From Chloroflexota bacterium (lineage in GTDB: Bacteria > Chloroflexota > Limnocylindria > Limnocylindrales > CSP1-4): a stretch of DNA of 64,000 nucleotides. Positions 33,683 to 42,246 of the stretch are shown here, piece after piece; the first letter of the stretch is position 1, and each line of letters starts with the position of its first letter. Under the pieces are notes generated by a model that worked only from the letters and a program-made list of their open reading frames with translations, was not told the DNA's origin and did no database searches. The DNA is taken from the NCBI GenBank assembly GCA_021787395.1, contig JAJYLZ010000002.1, forward strand, positions 62,001 to 126,000. The letters run 5' to 3'. A program made the position numbers and the translations under genes.

Positions 33683-35596
33683 TCACTCACGTCGATACGG
33701 AACGATGCTCACCACGGTGTTCGGATGCCCGATGAGCGCCCGCTTGAGCCTGTTCGCCGTCTGGTTGAAGAGGAGTTGGTCCCACCAGTGGCGAGCCACG
33801 TACTCGGGCAGGACCACAATCGTGATCAGGTCCGGCTCCTGCCACGTATGGTCGAGATAGGCGACGAGGGGCTCGACCAGCGCTCGGTAGGGCGACTCCA
33901 CGATGACGAGCGGCACACCCGGCAGTTGGCGGCTGAATGCGGCACGCAGGGACTCGCCGGCCGCGATGTCGTCCGTCACGTGGACGGCCACGACGTTGTC
34001 GGAGATCGACCTCCCGAAGTTCACCGCTTGGACCACGGCCCGGTTCATCTGCGGCACCGGGACAATCACGCGCTCACCGCGGCGTGGCGGTCCGATGACG
34101 GCATCCGGTCGAACCGCGAGTTCCGTCAGCTGTGCGGCGTACTCCCGACGGATCAGGAGCATGACCCCGGCGAGGGCGGGCACCATGACGAGGATCAGGA
34201 GTGACGCCGGCGCTTTCGCAGCGGCCACCACGACGGCGACGACGCCGGTCAGCGCGGCGCCAAGCCCGTTGACGGCGAGCCTCGAGACCCAGCCCGGCCC
34301 ACGCTCCGCCAGCCAATGACGCACCATGCCTGCCTGGCTGATGGTGAACGCAATGAACACCCCGACGGAGTACAGGGGGATCAGCGCGGTAGTGCTCCCG
34401 CCGAACACGATCACCAGCATCGACGCGACGAGCCCGAGCAGGACAATGCCCACGGTGTACGCGAGGCGATCGCCCCGGAACGAGAAGTGCCTCGGCATCA
34501 GGCCGTCCTGGGCCAGGATGGCGGCGAGGCGCGGAAACGCGTTGAAACTCGTGTTCGCGGCCAGGAACAGGATCAGCGCCGCGACAACCTGGAAGGCGTA
34601 GAAGCCCGCCGAGTCGGGCCCGAACACGGCCGCGGCGAGCTGTGCGATCACGGTCTGGCCCTGGGGCCCGTCGGCCGGCCCAATCCCGTAGCGGTTGGCC
34701 AGGAACGTGATCCCCACGAAGAGGATGCCGAGCAGGATCGCCATGGCCGTAAGGGTCCGGGCAGCGTTTCTGGGCTCAGGCGGCTGGAAGGTCTGAACGC
34801 CGTTTGCGATGGCCTCGGTGCCCGTGAGCGCCACCGAGCCGGCCGCGAACGCGCGAACGAGCAGCACGATGCCGAGGGTTTCGAGGGGTCTGGGAGATGG
34901 CGTGCCAGTGGTGGCCGCCACGCCGCCGAAGGCCAGGACGCGGGCCGCGCCGAGGCCGATCATGAGCAGGGCGCCGCCGATGAAGAGGTACGTTGGGATG
35001 GCGAAGATGTTGCCCGACTCGCGGACGCCGCGGAGATTCGCGAGCGTGATGAGCGCAATGGCGGCGACCCCGATCAGGACCCTCTCCGGAGCGAGCGCCG
35101 GGGCCGCCGACGCGATCTGCTCAACGGCAGAGGAAGTTGACACGGCGACAGTGAGGACGTAGTCGACCAGGAGCGCCGCCGCCGCGACGACCGACGCGAC
35201 GAGCCCGAAGTTCGCTCGAGCCACGGCGTAGGCGCCACCGCCCGAAGGAAAGGCGTACCCGATCTGGCGATAGCTCGTCGCGACCGCGGCGAGAAGTCCG
35301 GCGATCGCGAGGGAGACCCAGATGCTGGCCGAGAGGGCAGCCGAACCAGCGACCACCAGGACACGGAGGATCTCCTCGGTGGCATAGGCGCTGGAGCTGA
35401 TGGCGTCGGAGCTGAAGATCGCAAGCGCCTTCTTCTTCGACAGGCGCTCGCCGATCTCCTGCTCGCTGGTGAGCGGCCGACCGATGAGGATCCTGCGCAT
35501 CGATGCCCACAGTCGACCTCGTCGGCTCGCTGGCTCGCTGGCTTTCGGCCTGGCGCGCACCACACCTGGCGCTGTGTAGCGGAAGTACTCGGCCAT
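33683..35596 (-). CDS. KimA-like APC-superfamily permease with cytosolic C-terminal domain
   Basis: 637 aa from ATG 35596 (GTG codons upstream in frame, up to 35673, are possible). The N-terminus MAEYFRYTAPGVVRARPKAS and LSKKKALAIFSSDAISSSAY are characteristic of the KimA/YdaO branch, which imports potassium with protons. Twelve hydrophobic helices occupy ~90-500, followed by a ~130-residue USP-like cytosolic domain (RVIVPVPQMNRAVVQAVNFG, VVAVHVTDDIAAGESLRAAF, PLVAYLDHTWQEPDLITIVV). In Bacillus, KimA activity is inhibited by c-di-AMP (family knowledge); here the substrate is inferred. Confidence 0.82.
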   Translation of the reverse strand: MAEYFRYTAPGVVRARPKASEPASRRGRLWASMRRILIGRPLTSEQEIGERLSKKKALAIFSSDAISSSAYATEEILRVLVVAGSAALSASIWVSLAIAGLLAAVATSYRQIGYAFPSGGGAYAVARANFGLVASVVAAAALLVDYVLTVAVSTSSAVEQIASAAPALAPERVLIGVAAIALITLANLRGVRESGNIFAIPTYLFIGGALLMIGLGAARVLAFGGVAATTGTPSPRPLETLGIVLLVRAFAAGSVALTGTEAIANGVQTFQPPEPRNAARTLTAMAILLGILFVGITFLANRYGIGPADGPQGQTVIAQLAAAVFGPDSAGFYAFQVVAALILFLAANTSFNAFPRLAAILAQDGLMPRHFSFRGDRLAYTVGIVLLGLVASMLVIVFGGSTTALIPLYSVGVFIAFTISQAGMVRHWLAERGPGWVSRLAVNGLGAALTGVVAVVVAAAKAPASLLILVMVPALAGVMLLIRREYAAQLTELAVRPDAVIGPPRRGERVIVPVPQMNRAVVQAVNFGRSISDNVVAVHVTDDIAAGESLRAAFSRQLPGVPLVIVESPYRALVEPLVAYLDHTWQEPDLITIVVLPEYVARHWWDQLLFNQTANRLKRALIGHPNTVVSIVPYRRE

Positions 35597-35679
35597 CGGC
35601 CGCTCCACGCGCACGCGCCTGTCAGCCCGCCTCCGGCGTGCCCTGATTGGGTCCTCCGTGCTCACCTGGCCCACTATAC

Positions 35680-36603
35680 CTACTGTAGTAATTCGTCCGC
35701 ACCAGCATGACGCAGCGCGGGCTTGGGGGGCGCAGATGATGCCAGGAGGGCCCCGAGCAGGACGGTCGAGGCGCCCGCGAGCTCGATGGCGGCGGGCCGC
35801 TCTCCTCCGATGATGGAGGCGGCGATTCCGACGACCGGGACCAGGAAGAGCACGGAGCCAAGGCGGACGAGGGGCACCCGATCGAGCAGCCAGAACCAGG
35901 CGACGTACGCGAGGCCGGTCCCCACCAGACCTTGCAGCGCGAGGTCGACGAACAGGCCGCGGGTCAGGGCCGCCGACGACCACGGCTCGGTCACGGCGCT
36001 CGCGAGCAGCAGGGCTGCACCGCCGAGCGCGAACTGGACGCCGGTCGTGGCAACGAGGTCGACAGTGGGGTCCAGCCTGCGCATCGCGACGGTCCCGATC
36101 GCCGGTGCGATGGCGGCGGCGAGCGAGAGCATGACCCCGTCGAGTCGCGTCGGTCCGGCGCTGGGCACGGCGATGAGGACCACGCCAACCATGGCAATCA
36201 AGAGCCCGGCGAGACTCCGCCTGCCGAGCTGCTCGCCGAACAACAGCCAGCCGGCCACGGCGAGGGCGAGCGGCTGGCCCCCGGCAAGGATCGACGAGAC
36301 CGCAGCCTCGGCCCGGCCTGCGGCGAGATACATCGCGCCCAGCGCGAGCACGGAGTTGGCCACCGCAAGGAGGGCGACGGTTCGCCATCGCGGCAGGCGC
36401 ACTCGGGTGCCGCGCCCCGCCGTGCTCCGCGCCGTACGCCTCGCTCCCACCCACTGCCAGGCCAAGAGCGCGGCACCGCCGGTGACCGAGCGCAACCCGG
36501 CATGTAGGAGCGGCGTCGGGCCGGGGGCCGACACCTTGATCAGCACGAAGCAGAGCCCCCAGACCGTCGCCACGACGGCCGCGAGCGCGAGAGGCCGATT
36601 CAT
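35680..36603 (-). CDS. EamA/DMT-family permease
   Basis: 307 aa from ATG 36603. Ten helices in two EamA repeats; VVATVWGLCFVLIKVSAPGP, LGAMYLAAGRAEAAVSSILA and FLVPVVGIAASIIGGERPAA are close to the corresponding stretches of the gene at 19440, so the two are paralogues. It exports an unknown metabolite. It precedes the KimA-like gene on the same strand with 83 nt between them. Confidence 0.88.
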   Translation of the reverse strand: MNRPLALAAVVATVWGLCFVLIKVSAPGPTPLLHAGLRSVTGGAALLAWQWVGARRTARSTAGRGTRVRLPRWRTVALLAVANSVLALGAMYLAAGRAEAAVSSILAGGQPLALAVAGWLLFGEQLGRRSLAGLLIAMVGVVLIAVPSAGPTRLDGVMLSLAAAIAPAIGTVAMRRLDPTVDLVATTGVQFALGGAALLLASAVTEPWSSAALTRGLFVDLALQGLVGTGLAYVAWFWLLDRVPLVRLGSVLFLVPVVGIAASIIGGERPAAIELAGASTVLLGALLASSAPPKPALRHAGADELLQ

Positions 36604-36801
36604 CGCGACACTATGGCGCCGGAGGTGGCGGCCGCGTCTCGGGACTTGGGCGCCCGATCCCCGATGCTTCCTCTGCGAGCCTCCAGCGAACCGGTCAGGG
36701 CACCGGCCCAGACCCAAGCGGTCCACCTTGCTTTGGGCGGCGGTTACCGCTGTCACGTGGGAGGCGCGCGAACCAGCGAGGAAGGGGTCGACCGGTGCGC
36801 G

Positions 36802-37140
36802 TCACCGGCTCTGCGCTCCCGGCCCCAACCGGAGTGCGCCGAGGATGACCATGGCACCGGCGACGGCCCAGATCACCGGAATGCCGCCGACGCTCACCAG
36901 GGTCGGCCAACCGACGATTCGCGACACAGCCGTCCCGAGGATGACGCCGACGGCCCCTGCGACAAGGATCCGGCGGGGGTCCACTCGACCGCCCAGAAGC
37001 AGCTGGCCGGCCACCCCCGACGCCAGCACGGCGACCAGGAGGGCCGCGACGCTGACCAGGGCACTCCACACGATCCCCGCCGCGGCCAGCCCTAGCACAA
37101 GACCGCCGGCGATCAGCACGCCGTAGCGTCGCGGCAACAT
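36802..37140 (-). CDS. Small membrane protein at the end of the psp operon
   Basis: 112 aa from ATG 37140, which overlaps the pspAA stop (TGATG); GTG 37143 is an alternative. Four helices: GVLIAGGLVLGLAAAGIVWS, LVSVAALLVAVLASGVAGQL, RILVAGAVGVILGTAVSRIV, LVSVGGIPVIWAVAGAMVIL. It could act as the membrane partner of PspA, in place of PspB/PspC, but this is inference. Confidence 0.75.
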   Translation of the reverse strand: MLPRRYGVLIAGGLVLGLAAAGIVWSALVSVAALLVAVLASGVAGQLLLGGRVDPRRILVAGAVGVILGTAVSRIVGWPTLVSVGGIPVIWAVAGAMVILGALRLGPGAQSR

Positions 37141-37421
37141 CACGTTCCCGGTACGAGGCCGTGGGCCCCCAGCAGTGCGCGGACCTCCTCGATCGAAGCA
37201 TCGGGGGGCGGCAAGACGGCATCGGACCTTCGGAGTTCCTCGGGCGCGAGCTCCGTGCCGTGGACGCGAACCAGGTGGACCAGCCTCGCGAGGTCTTCCG
37301 CGAAGCCGGCACCATCGCCGCGGTCGACGGCCTCACCGAGCCGTTCGTCGATCGCGTTGAGGTGAGCGACGTGCTCATCGTCGACCTGGTACTGGCCGTC
37401 GTTGAGGATGCGCACGATCAT
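37140..37421 (-). CDS. pspAA: PspA-associated protein PspAA
   Basis: 93 aa; MIVRILNDGQYQVDDEHVAH then LNAIDERLGEAVDRGDGAGF is the PspAA pattern, with the conserved MIVRI-GEGQ-like start. It overlaps pspA (ATGA) and the next gene (TGATG). PspAA proteins regulate or bind PspA in membrane-stress responses. Confidence 0.87.
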   Translation of the reverse strand: MIVRILNDGQYQVDDEHVAHLNAIDERLGEAVDRGDGAGFAEDLARLVHLVRVHGTELAPEELRRSDAVLPPPDASIEEVRALLGAHGLVPGT

Positions 37422-38140
37422 CGTCCCGTCCCCGCTACCGGCGCCTCGACAGCGCCGCCCTTGAGGGCGGCGAGCTCCGCCTCGACCGAGGCAGTCCTCG
37501 TCGCACGCTCGAGCTCACCCTGGATCGGGTCGGCTGATGCCGAGACGTCGTCGAGGGCGCCCGAGGCGACCAGCTCGTCGATGGCGCCCGCCCTCGCCTG
37601 CATCTCCTGGGTCTTCGCCGTGGCGCGGTCGACAGCCAGGCCGACGTCGGCCATCTCCTCGGAGACGCCAGTGAACGCCTCGCCGATCTTGACCTCGGCT
37701 TCCGAGGCGGAGTACTGGGCCTTGATGACCTCCTTCTGGTTGCGGAACGCCTCGATCTTGGTCGACAAGCGCGCCTCGGCTGCTGTCAGCTTCTCCTGCT
37801 GCGCCTGAACGTCCGCCACCTGCTGCTCGAGGGCTGCCTCCTGGCCGGCCAGGAGCTGCTTGCGCTCCAACGCGGCTCGGGCAAGGTCATCGCGGCCAGC
37901 TGCCACCGACTGGCGGGCCTGGTCGTCGGCTGTCTTGATGCTCGCCTCGAGCTGGGCAAGCTGCAGCTGGAGGCGCCGCTTGGCCGTCGTCACCTCGATC
38001 AGGCCACGCTGCACCTCGCGCAGCATGTCACGCTGCTTCTCGTAGGACAGGTCGAGCGTCTCGCGGGGGTCCTCCGCCGCGCCGACGATGGCGTTGAGCT
38101 TGGCCTCCACGATGGTCTTGGTGCGATTGAAGAGTCCCAT
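37418..38140 (-). CDS. pspA: Phage shock protein A (PspA/IM30 family)
   Basis: 240 aa from ATG 38140. N-terminal amphipathic start MGLFNRTKTIVEAKLNAIVG, then long coiled-coil helices (YEKQRDMLREVQRGLIEVTT through AKTQEMQARAGAIDELVASG), length typical of the family. PspA assembles on stressed inner membrane to limit proton leak (ESCRT-III-like). It lies in an operon htpX-pspAB-pspA-pspAA-membrane protein, driven by a YTCA array, so envelope stress and the metal regulon appear linked. Confidence 0.93.
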   Translation of the reverse strand: MGLFNRTKTIVEAKLNAIVGAAEDPRETLDLSYEKQRDMLREVQRGLIEVTTAKRRLQLQLAQLEASIKTADDQARQSVAAGRDDLARAALERKQLLAGQEAALEQQVADVQAQQEKLTAAEARLSTKIEAFRNQKEVIKAQYSASEAEVKIGEAFTGVSEEMADVGLAVDRATAKTQEMQARAGAIDELVASGALDDVSASADPIQGELERATRTASVEAELAALKGGAVEAPVAGTGR

Positions 38141-38160
38141 TGCTTCCCTTTCGTCTGTGG

Positions 38161-38892
38161 TCAGCAGCAGCCGCCGTTGTGGCGCTGCTCGGGGTGTGCT
38201 TGGTTGTCGGCCGACGAGTCGCTTGCCTGCGGTTGGTGGCCGGACGATGTGGACGGCGTGTCGCCCCTCTGACGCTCGGCGTGCGGTTGGGCCGGGTGCC
38301 CCGAGGCGCCGGGGGCGCCGTCGAGCGGCATCGCCCACATCGGGTACCAGCGTGCCTGGTCCGGCTCGACCGGGATCTCGCGCCCGACAGCCGATGCGAG
38401 TTGTAGCTCGCGCGCGTTGTCCCGCTCTCCGTCGCCCGGGCCGGGCACGAACGGGTAGAACGCAGCACGCTTGAAGCTGTAGAGCAGGAAGGCCGGCCGC
38501 CCAGCCGCGTCGCGGAAGCCGAATGCCGCGGCGAGCACCGCGTCGCCGAAGCCCGCGTCGCGCAGTTCAATGCTCACCTGGTAGGCATTGGCGACGAGGT
38601 CGGCGAGATCCGGGTCGGCGATCACGACCCATGCATACCCGTAAGGGTCCGCTTGCCTCGTGACAGTCGCGCCCGTCTCGCGGCCCGCCAACTCGAGAAG
38701 CCGAGATAGGTCGGCGTCGGCGTCGCGGTACGCCTGCGAGTCGAGGGGCCGGATCACGATCGCGGCCTGCCCGCTCGCCTGTAGTCCGAGTTCGGCGCTT
38801 AGGGAAACCGCAGCCGAAGAGAGCGCAATCAGCTGCTCGTCGCGCGACCGGGCGGGACGCGTGCGGCCAAGGAGGGCATCGAGAAGGCTCAT
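38161..38892 (-). CDS. PspA-associated protein PspAB-like
   Basis: 243 aa from ATG 38892, overlapping the htpX stop by 4 nt. MSLLDALLGRTRPARSRDEQ, then DPYGYAWVVIADPDLADLVA, FLLYSFKRAAFYPFVPGPGD and WYPMWAMPLDGA match PspAB of htpX-psp operons. The C-terminus is a low-complexity Ser/His/Gln tail ending NGGCC. Function in PspA signalling is not defined. Confidence 0.82.
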   Translation of the reverse strand: MSLLDALLGRTRPARSRDEQLIALSSAAVSLSAELGLQASGQAAIVIRPLDSQAYRDADADLSRLLELAGRETGATVTRQADPYGYAWVVIADPDLADLVANAYQVSIELRDAGFGDAVLAAAFGFRDAAGRPAFLLYSFKRAAFYPFVPGPGDGERDNARELQLASAVGREIPVEPDQARWYPMWAMPLDGAPGASGHPAQPHAERQRGDTPSTSSGHQPQASDSSADNQAHPEQRHNGGCC

Positions 38893-39809
38893 CGCGAGAG
38901 CTCCGCGGCCTCGAGGCGCCGAAGCTGCTCGAGGCGGGTCTCCAGCGACGGGTGCGTGGCCAGCAGGCCCACGAGCGACTGGCGGCTGAACGCGGGCACG
39001 ATCAGGAGCGCGGAGCCGGGCTCGACGGTACGCAGGTCGGCGTCCGGGATCCGCCCCATTGCGCCGCTGATCTTGACCAGTGCGGACGCCAACTGGGACG
39101 GTGCGCCCGTCACGGCGGCCGAGCCGCGGTCGGCGGCCAACTCGCGGTAGCGCGACAACGCGCGGATCAGGACGAAGCTGATGAGCCATACGCCGAGCGA
39201 GACGAGGTAGACGACCACCACGCTCGGCCGACCCTCGCCGTCGCGGTCCTCGCCGCGCCCGAGCCCGAGCCAGAACCCCATCTGGACGATGAACGAGGCG
39301 ACGGTGGCGAAGACCGCGGCCATGGTCAGAACCGCCGCATCGCGGTGGAGGACATGGCTGAACTCGTGGGCGAGGACCGCGTCGAGCTCGGGGCCGTCAA
39401 GCCGGCGCAGGATTCCCGTGGTGACAGCCACGACTGAGTGGGCGGGGTCGCGGCCCGTCGCGAGCGCGTTGGGGACGTCTGAGTCGATGATCGCAACGCG
39501 GGGGATCGGGAGGTCGAACTGCACGGCGAGCCGGCTTATTCGGTCAACGAGGTCGGGCGCCTCGGCGCGCGACACCACGCGCGCGCCCATCGCGGCGAGC
39601 ACGAGGCGGTCCGAGTAGAAGTACTGCGCCAGGGCGAGCCCGGCGACCACCAGGCCGATCAGCACGAAGCTCCCGCCTGCCGCCCATAGGACGGCCACGA
39701 GGAGCGCATACACGGCGGCGAGGAGGAGCACGGTGACGCCCATCCTCGCAGTGAGGCCGGCGTCGCCGGAGGGCACGCCGCGGGCGAGACGCTGTCGCCG
39801 GTCAGACAT
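38889..39809 (-). CDS. htpX: M48-family membrane metalloprotease HtpX
   Basis: 306 aa. Two N-terminal helices (VTVLLLAAVYALLVAVLWAA, FVLIGLVVAGLALAQYFYSD), zinc motif AHEFSHVLH near residue 148 with the downstream ELAADRGSAAVTG supplying the third ligand Glu, and two further helices between. HtpX degrades damaged inner-membrane proteins. It is the first gene of the psp operon and has a three-unit YTCA array 56 bp upstream. Confidence 0.93.
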   Translation of the reverse strand: MSDRRQRLARGVPSGDAGLTARMGVTVLLLAAVYALLVAVLWAAGGSFVLIGLVVAGLALAQYFYSDRLVLAAMGARVVSRAEAPDLVDRISRLAVQFDLPIPRVAIIDSDVPNALATGRDPAHSVVAVTTGILRRLDGPELDAVLAHEFSHVLHRDAAVLTMAAVFATVASFIVQMGFWLGLGRGEDRDGEGRPSVVVVYLVSLGVWLISFVLIRALSRYRELAADRGSAAVTGAPSQLASALVKISGAMGRIPDADLRTVEPGSALLIVPAFSRQSLVGLLATHPSLETRLEQLRRLEAAELSR

Positions 39810-39864
39810 GGAGCGGAGGGATTGCGGGAAGGGAGCGCATAGAGGGCAGCCTTGGACCCAACCC

Positions 39865-39890
39865 TGAGGCCAGCGTGAACGTCACCTGAG
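39865..39890 (-). promoter_or_regulatory. YTCA 11-bp repeat (CTCA, TTCA, CTCA)
   Basis: Minus-strand units begin at 39890 (CTCA), 39879 (TTCA) and 39868 (CTCA), period 11, 56 bp before htpX. Confidence 0.62.
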
Positions 39891-40017
39891 ACTGGCGGAC
39901 GTCGGCTGAACGGGGCGAGCGGCAATCGCTTCCACCCGTCTCCCTGTAGCCGCCCAGATTGCCACGGTGGTCCGACGCGAGAGATACAAGCACCACACCC
40001 TCCGGCCCGGGTGAGTT

Positions 40018-40054
40018 CTCAGCCGCGACTCACCGGATCCTCGACTGCCCCTAA
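40018..40054 (+). promoter_or_regulatory. YTCA 11-bp repeat (CTCA, CTCA, CTCG, CTAA)
   Basis: Four units at 40018, 40029, 40040 and 40051, period 11. The first 16 bases (TCTCAGCCGCGACTCA) are identical to those of the array at 43108. It ends 51 bp before the small membrane gene at 40105. Confidence 0.62.
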
Positions 40055-40104
40055 CAAGTCGTCCTCATGTTGAACGGCAACTCGACGGTGACAGGAGGTT
40101 CCGA

Positions 40105-40281
40105 ATGGCCCACGACCACGACCGCACACCTGGCACGCCACTCGAAACGAGCGCCGCCCCCGGAAGGGCCAACGGAGCTCACACGGGGAGCGACCACTCC
40201 ATCTGGTGGATGGTCGCCTGCTGCGCGCCGATGGTTGTGCTCGTTCTGTTACTCCTTTTCGGGTTCCTGGGAACTCGGTGA
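40105..40281 (+). CDS. Small His-containing single-pass membrane protein
   Basis: 58 aa from ATG 40105 with a good site (ACAGGAGG) 6 nt upstream. The N-terminal half is hydrophilic (MAHDHDRTPGTPLE) and the C-terminal half is one helix, IWWMVACCAPMVVLVLLLLF, holding a CC pair and Met. It resembles small DUF2933-type proteins in copper loci. It is too short for a domain call, but the ribosome site, codon bias and YTCA array make it credible. Confidence 0.7.
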   Translation: MAHDHDRTPGTPLETSAAPGRANGAHTGSDHSIWWMVACCAPMVVLVLLLLFGFLGTR

Positions 40282-40369
40282 GGCGACCCCGGAAGGGGTG
40301 AGCCTCCTCCACGTGCATCCCTGGGCGAACACCGGTGACCGGCGGCAGACGGACCACAAGCTCAAGCGT

Positions 40370-40726
40370 TCAACCGGTGGCGAAGAGGCGATAGACAACG
40401 GCGGCAAGAGTCGCGAAGCCGGCGAACAACAACAGATCACGCCGTCGGCCGGGAGCCTGGCCGCCGAATGAACGCGCAAGGGGAAGAACGAGAACAGCGA
40501 CCGCAGCGTAGAAGAAGTGCATCCCATCGCGCGGCGATGATCCGGCCGCGAGCATCGTGATGCCGCTCACCGAGGCCAGCACGATGATCGCCACGACCGC
40601 GGCGTGGAGTCGCTCAGTCGCCAACCCCGCGAATCGTCGCGTGAGGAGCGGCGCGGCTGACCAAGCGAGGCCGACCGCGACCGCGACAGCGACGAGATAC
40701 GCCAACAGGTGGTGGATGTTGTCCAC
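40370..40726 (-). CDS. Four-helix membrane protein of unknown function
   Basis: 118 aa from GTG 40726. Helices: HHLLAYLVAVAVAVGLAWSA, LHAAVVAIIVLASVSGITML, GMHFFYAAVAVLVLPLARSF, LLLFAGFATLAAVVYRLFAT. His residues at 5 and 6 and at ~70 lie at helix ends, as in small heme-binding or cytochrome-associated membrane proteins, but no family was recognised. It diverges from the cytochrome b operon. Confidence 0.7.
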   Translation of the reverse strand: MDNIHHLLAYLVAVAVAVGLAWSAAPLLTRRFAGLATERLHAAVVAIIVLASVSGITMLAAGSSPRDGMHFFYAAVAVLVLPLARSFGGQAPGRRRDLLLFAGFATLAAVVYRLFATG

Positions 40727-40789
40727 GCACAGTTCCTCCTCGCGTCGACGGCTGTCCGAGGTGATCGTCGCTTGGGCTCACAGGTAATC

Positions 40790-40826
40790 TTCAGCGGGCT
40801 CCCATTCGGCTCTCACCTCGCACTCA
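40790..40826 (+). promoter_or_regulatory. YTCA 11-bp repeat (TTCA, CCCA, CTCA, CTCA)
   Basis: Units at 40790, 40801, 40812 and 40823, period 11; the last begins 79 bp before the cytochrome b start. Confidence 0.58.
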
Positions 40827-40901
40827 TTTCGCAAGCGCGAAACTGGCGGACCTCCGGGATCGATCCGGGTCGGCCGCTCCGCTGTGAACGGGAGAATGGA
40901 C

Positions 40902-42005
40902 ATGAGTTCAGGCACGGCTATTGAGGACGTGCACGACGGTCGCGCCAGCGGACGGCTCTGGCGGATCTGGGCGGCCGTCGACGAGCGACTCGGCCTGAGC
41001 GGCCTCGCGTATCCCGTGCCGAAACACGCGAATGGCATCCCGTACATCCTTGGCGGCATCTCGTTCTTTGGCTTCCTGGTGCTCGCCGCCACCGGCGTGT
41101 GGCTGGCGCAGTTCTATCACTCGACGCCGGAAGGGGCCCGCGAGAGCGTCGCGTACATCATGAACGTCGCCCCGCTCGGCGACGTCGCCCGGGGCATCCA
41201 TTTCTGGACTGCCAACCTGGTCATGGCGACCATCCTGCTGCACATGGGCCGCGTGTTTGTGACGGGCTCCTACAAGCGCCCGCGCGAGGTGAACTGGCTG
41301 ATCGGCCTCGGTCTCCTGTCGATCACCATTGGCCTGATCTTCACGGGTACCGTCCTGAAGTGGGATCAGGAAGGCTTCGAGGCCCTCGGTCACAACGTCG
41401 AGATCGGCGAGCTGATCGGAGCCTTCGGGTTCTGGTTCTCGCCAACGTTCACGACCAGCCTGCCGATCGTCGGACGGCTGTACATCGCCCACGTGGTCAT
41501 CCTGCCCGCGCTCGGCACGTTCCTCCTCATCGCCCACTTCCTGCTCGTCAAGCGTCACGGGATCTCGTCGCGGCCCTCCGATTTCGATGCGGCGGTCGAC
41601 GGAGGCCCGGCGGCCTCGAAGGGCGGCTCGACGTTCGCCGCACACCTGGTCAGGATGGTCGGCTTCGGGCTTGTCATCCTGGCGGTCGCCACGGTCCTGT
41701 CGCTCGTCATCCGGACACCACTCGGTGGGCCGCCCGACCCGAGCATCGAAGTTTCCAAGCCTTGGTGGATGTTCCTGCCCTTCTACCCGTTCGAGGACTG
41801 GTTCGGATTGCCGGCGCTCATCTGGGCGCCAGGTCTCCTGATCGCCGCTCTGGCCCTCGTGCCGTTCATTGATCGAAACCCGTATCGCTCGCCCAGCCGA
41901 CGCCGCGCCCTCATCATCATCGGCGCGATCGTGGTCATCGTCCTGGTGGCCTTGGTTGGGTACGCCCTGGTCGAGCCCGTCAAGAGCCACGTCGGAGCGA
42001 TGTGA
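40902..42005 (+). CDS. Cytochrome b (b6-like) subunit
   Basis: 367 aa from ATG 40902 (ribosome site GGGAG 7 nt upstream; ATG 40896 is too close to it). Bis-heme ligands are present with b6-like spacing: His-x13-His in GIHFWTANLVMATILLH and His-x14-His in AHVVILPALGTFLLIAH. Four helices form the heme domain, then three more (VGFGLVILAVATVLSLVIRT, FGLPALIWAPGLLIAALALV, RRALIIIGAIVVIVLVALVG). It is a quinol-oxidising cytochrome b, but no Rieske protein or cytochrome c1 lies next to it, so its electron acceptor is unknown. Confidence 0.9.
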   Translation: MSSGTAIEDVHDGRASGRLWRIWAAVDERLGLSGLAYPVPKHANGIPYILGGISFFGFLVLAATGVWLAQFYHSTPEGARESVAYIMNVAPLGDVARGIHFWTANLVMATILLHMGRVFVTGSYKRPREVNWLIGLGLLSITIGLIFTGTVLKWDQEGFEALGHNVEIGELIGAFGFWFSPTFTTSLPIVGRLYIAHVVILPALGTFLLIAHFLLVKRHGISSRPSDFDAAVDGGPAASKGGSTFAAHLVRMVGFGLVILAVATVLSLVIRTPLGGPPDPSIEVSKPWWMFLPFYPFEDWFGLPALIWAPGLLIAALALVPFIDRNPYRSPSRRRALIIIGAIVVIVLVALVGYALVEPVKSHVGAM

Positions 42006-42006
42006 C

Positions 42007-42246
42007 GTGGTGCCCCTGCTGGTCCGTCTTGGCCTCCTCACGCTGGGCTTGGGGATTCTTGAGATCGGGCTGACCAACATGCTCGGCCAAGGGCTGGAGC
42101 CGGTCTCTGCGCTGGAGCTCCTCATCGGTTCGCTGCTCGTCGTGGCTGGCACTGCCGCGATGATTGGGCCGCTGCTTTCGGCCCAGCACTCCCCGACTGA
42201 CGCTCCGATTACTGACGCTCCGATAGGTGGACCCGATCATGACTAG
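42007..42246 (+). CDS. Small two-helix membrane protein
   Basis: 79 aa from GTG 42007, 1 nt after the cytochrome b stop. Helices VRLGLLTLGLGILEIGLTNM and LELLIGSLLVVAGTAAMIGP, then a short hydrophilic tail. No family was recognised. Gene order suggests it is an accessory subunit of the cytochrome b complex. Its stop overlaps the next gene's start region. Confidence 0.7.
   Translation: MVPLLVRLGLLTLGLGILEIGLTNMLGQGLEPVSALELLIGSLLVVAGTAAMIGPLLSAQHSPTDAPITDAPIGGPDHD

Noticed and set aside
35681..35690. TACTGTAGTA, resembling a BlaI half-dyad
   Set aside because: It overlaps the stop codon of the EamA gene and lacks the N6 spacing seen at 52362; likely chance.
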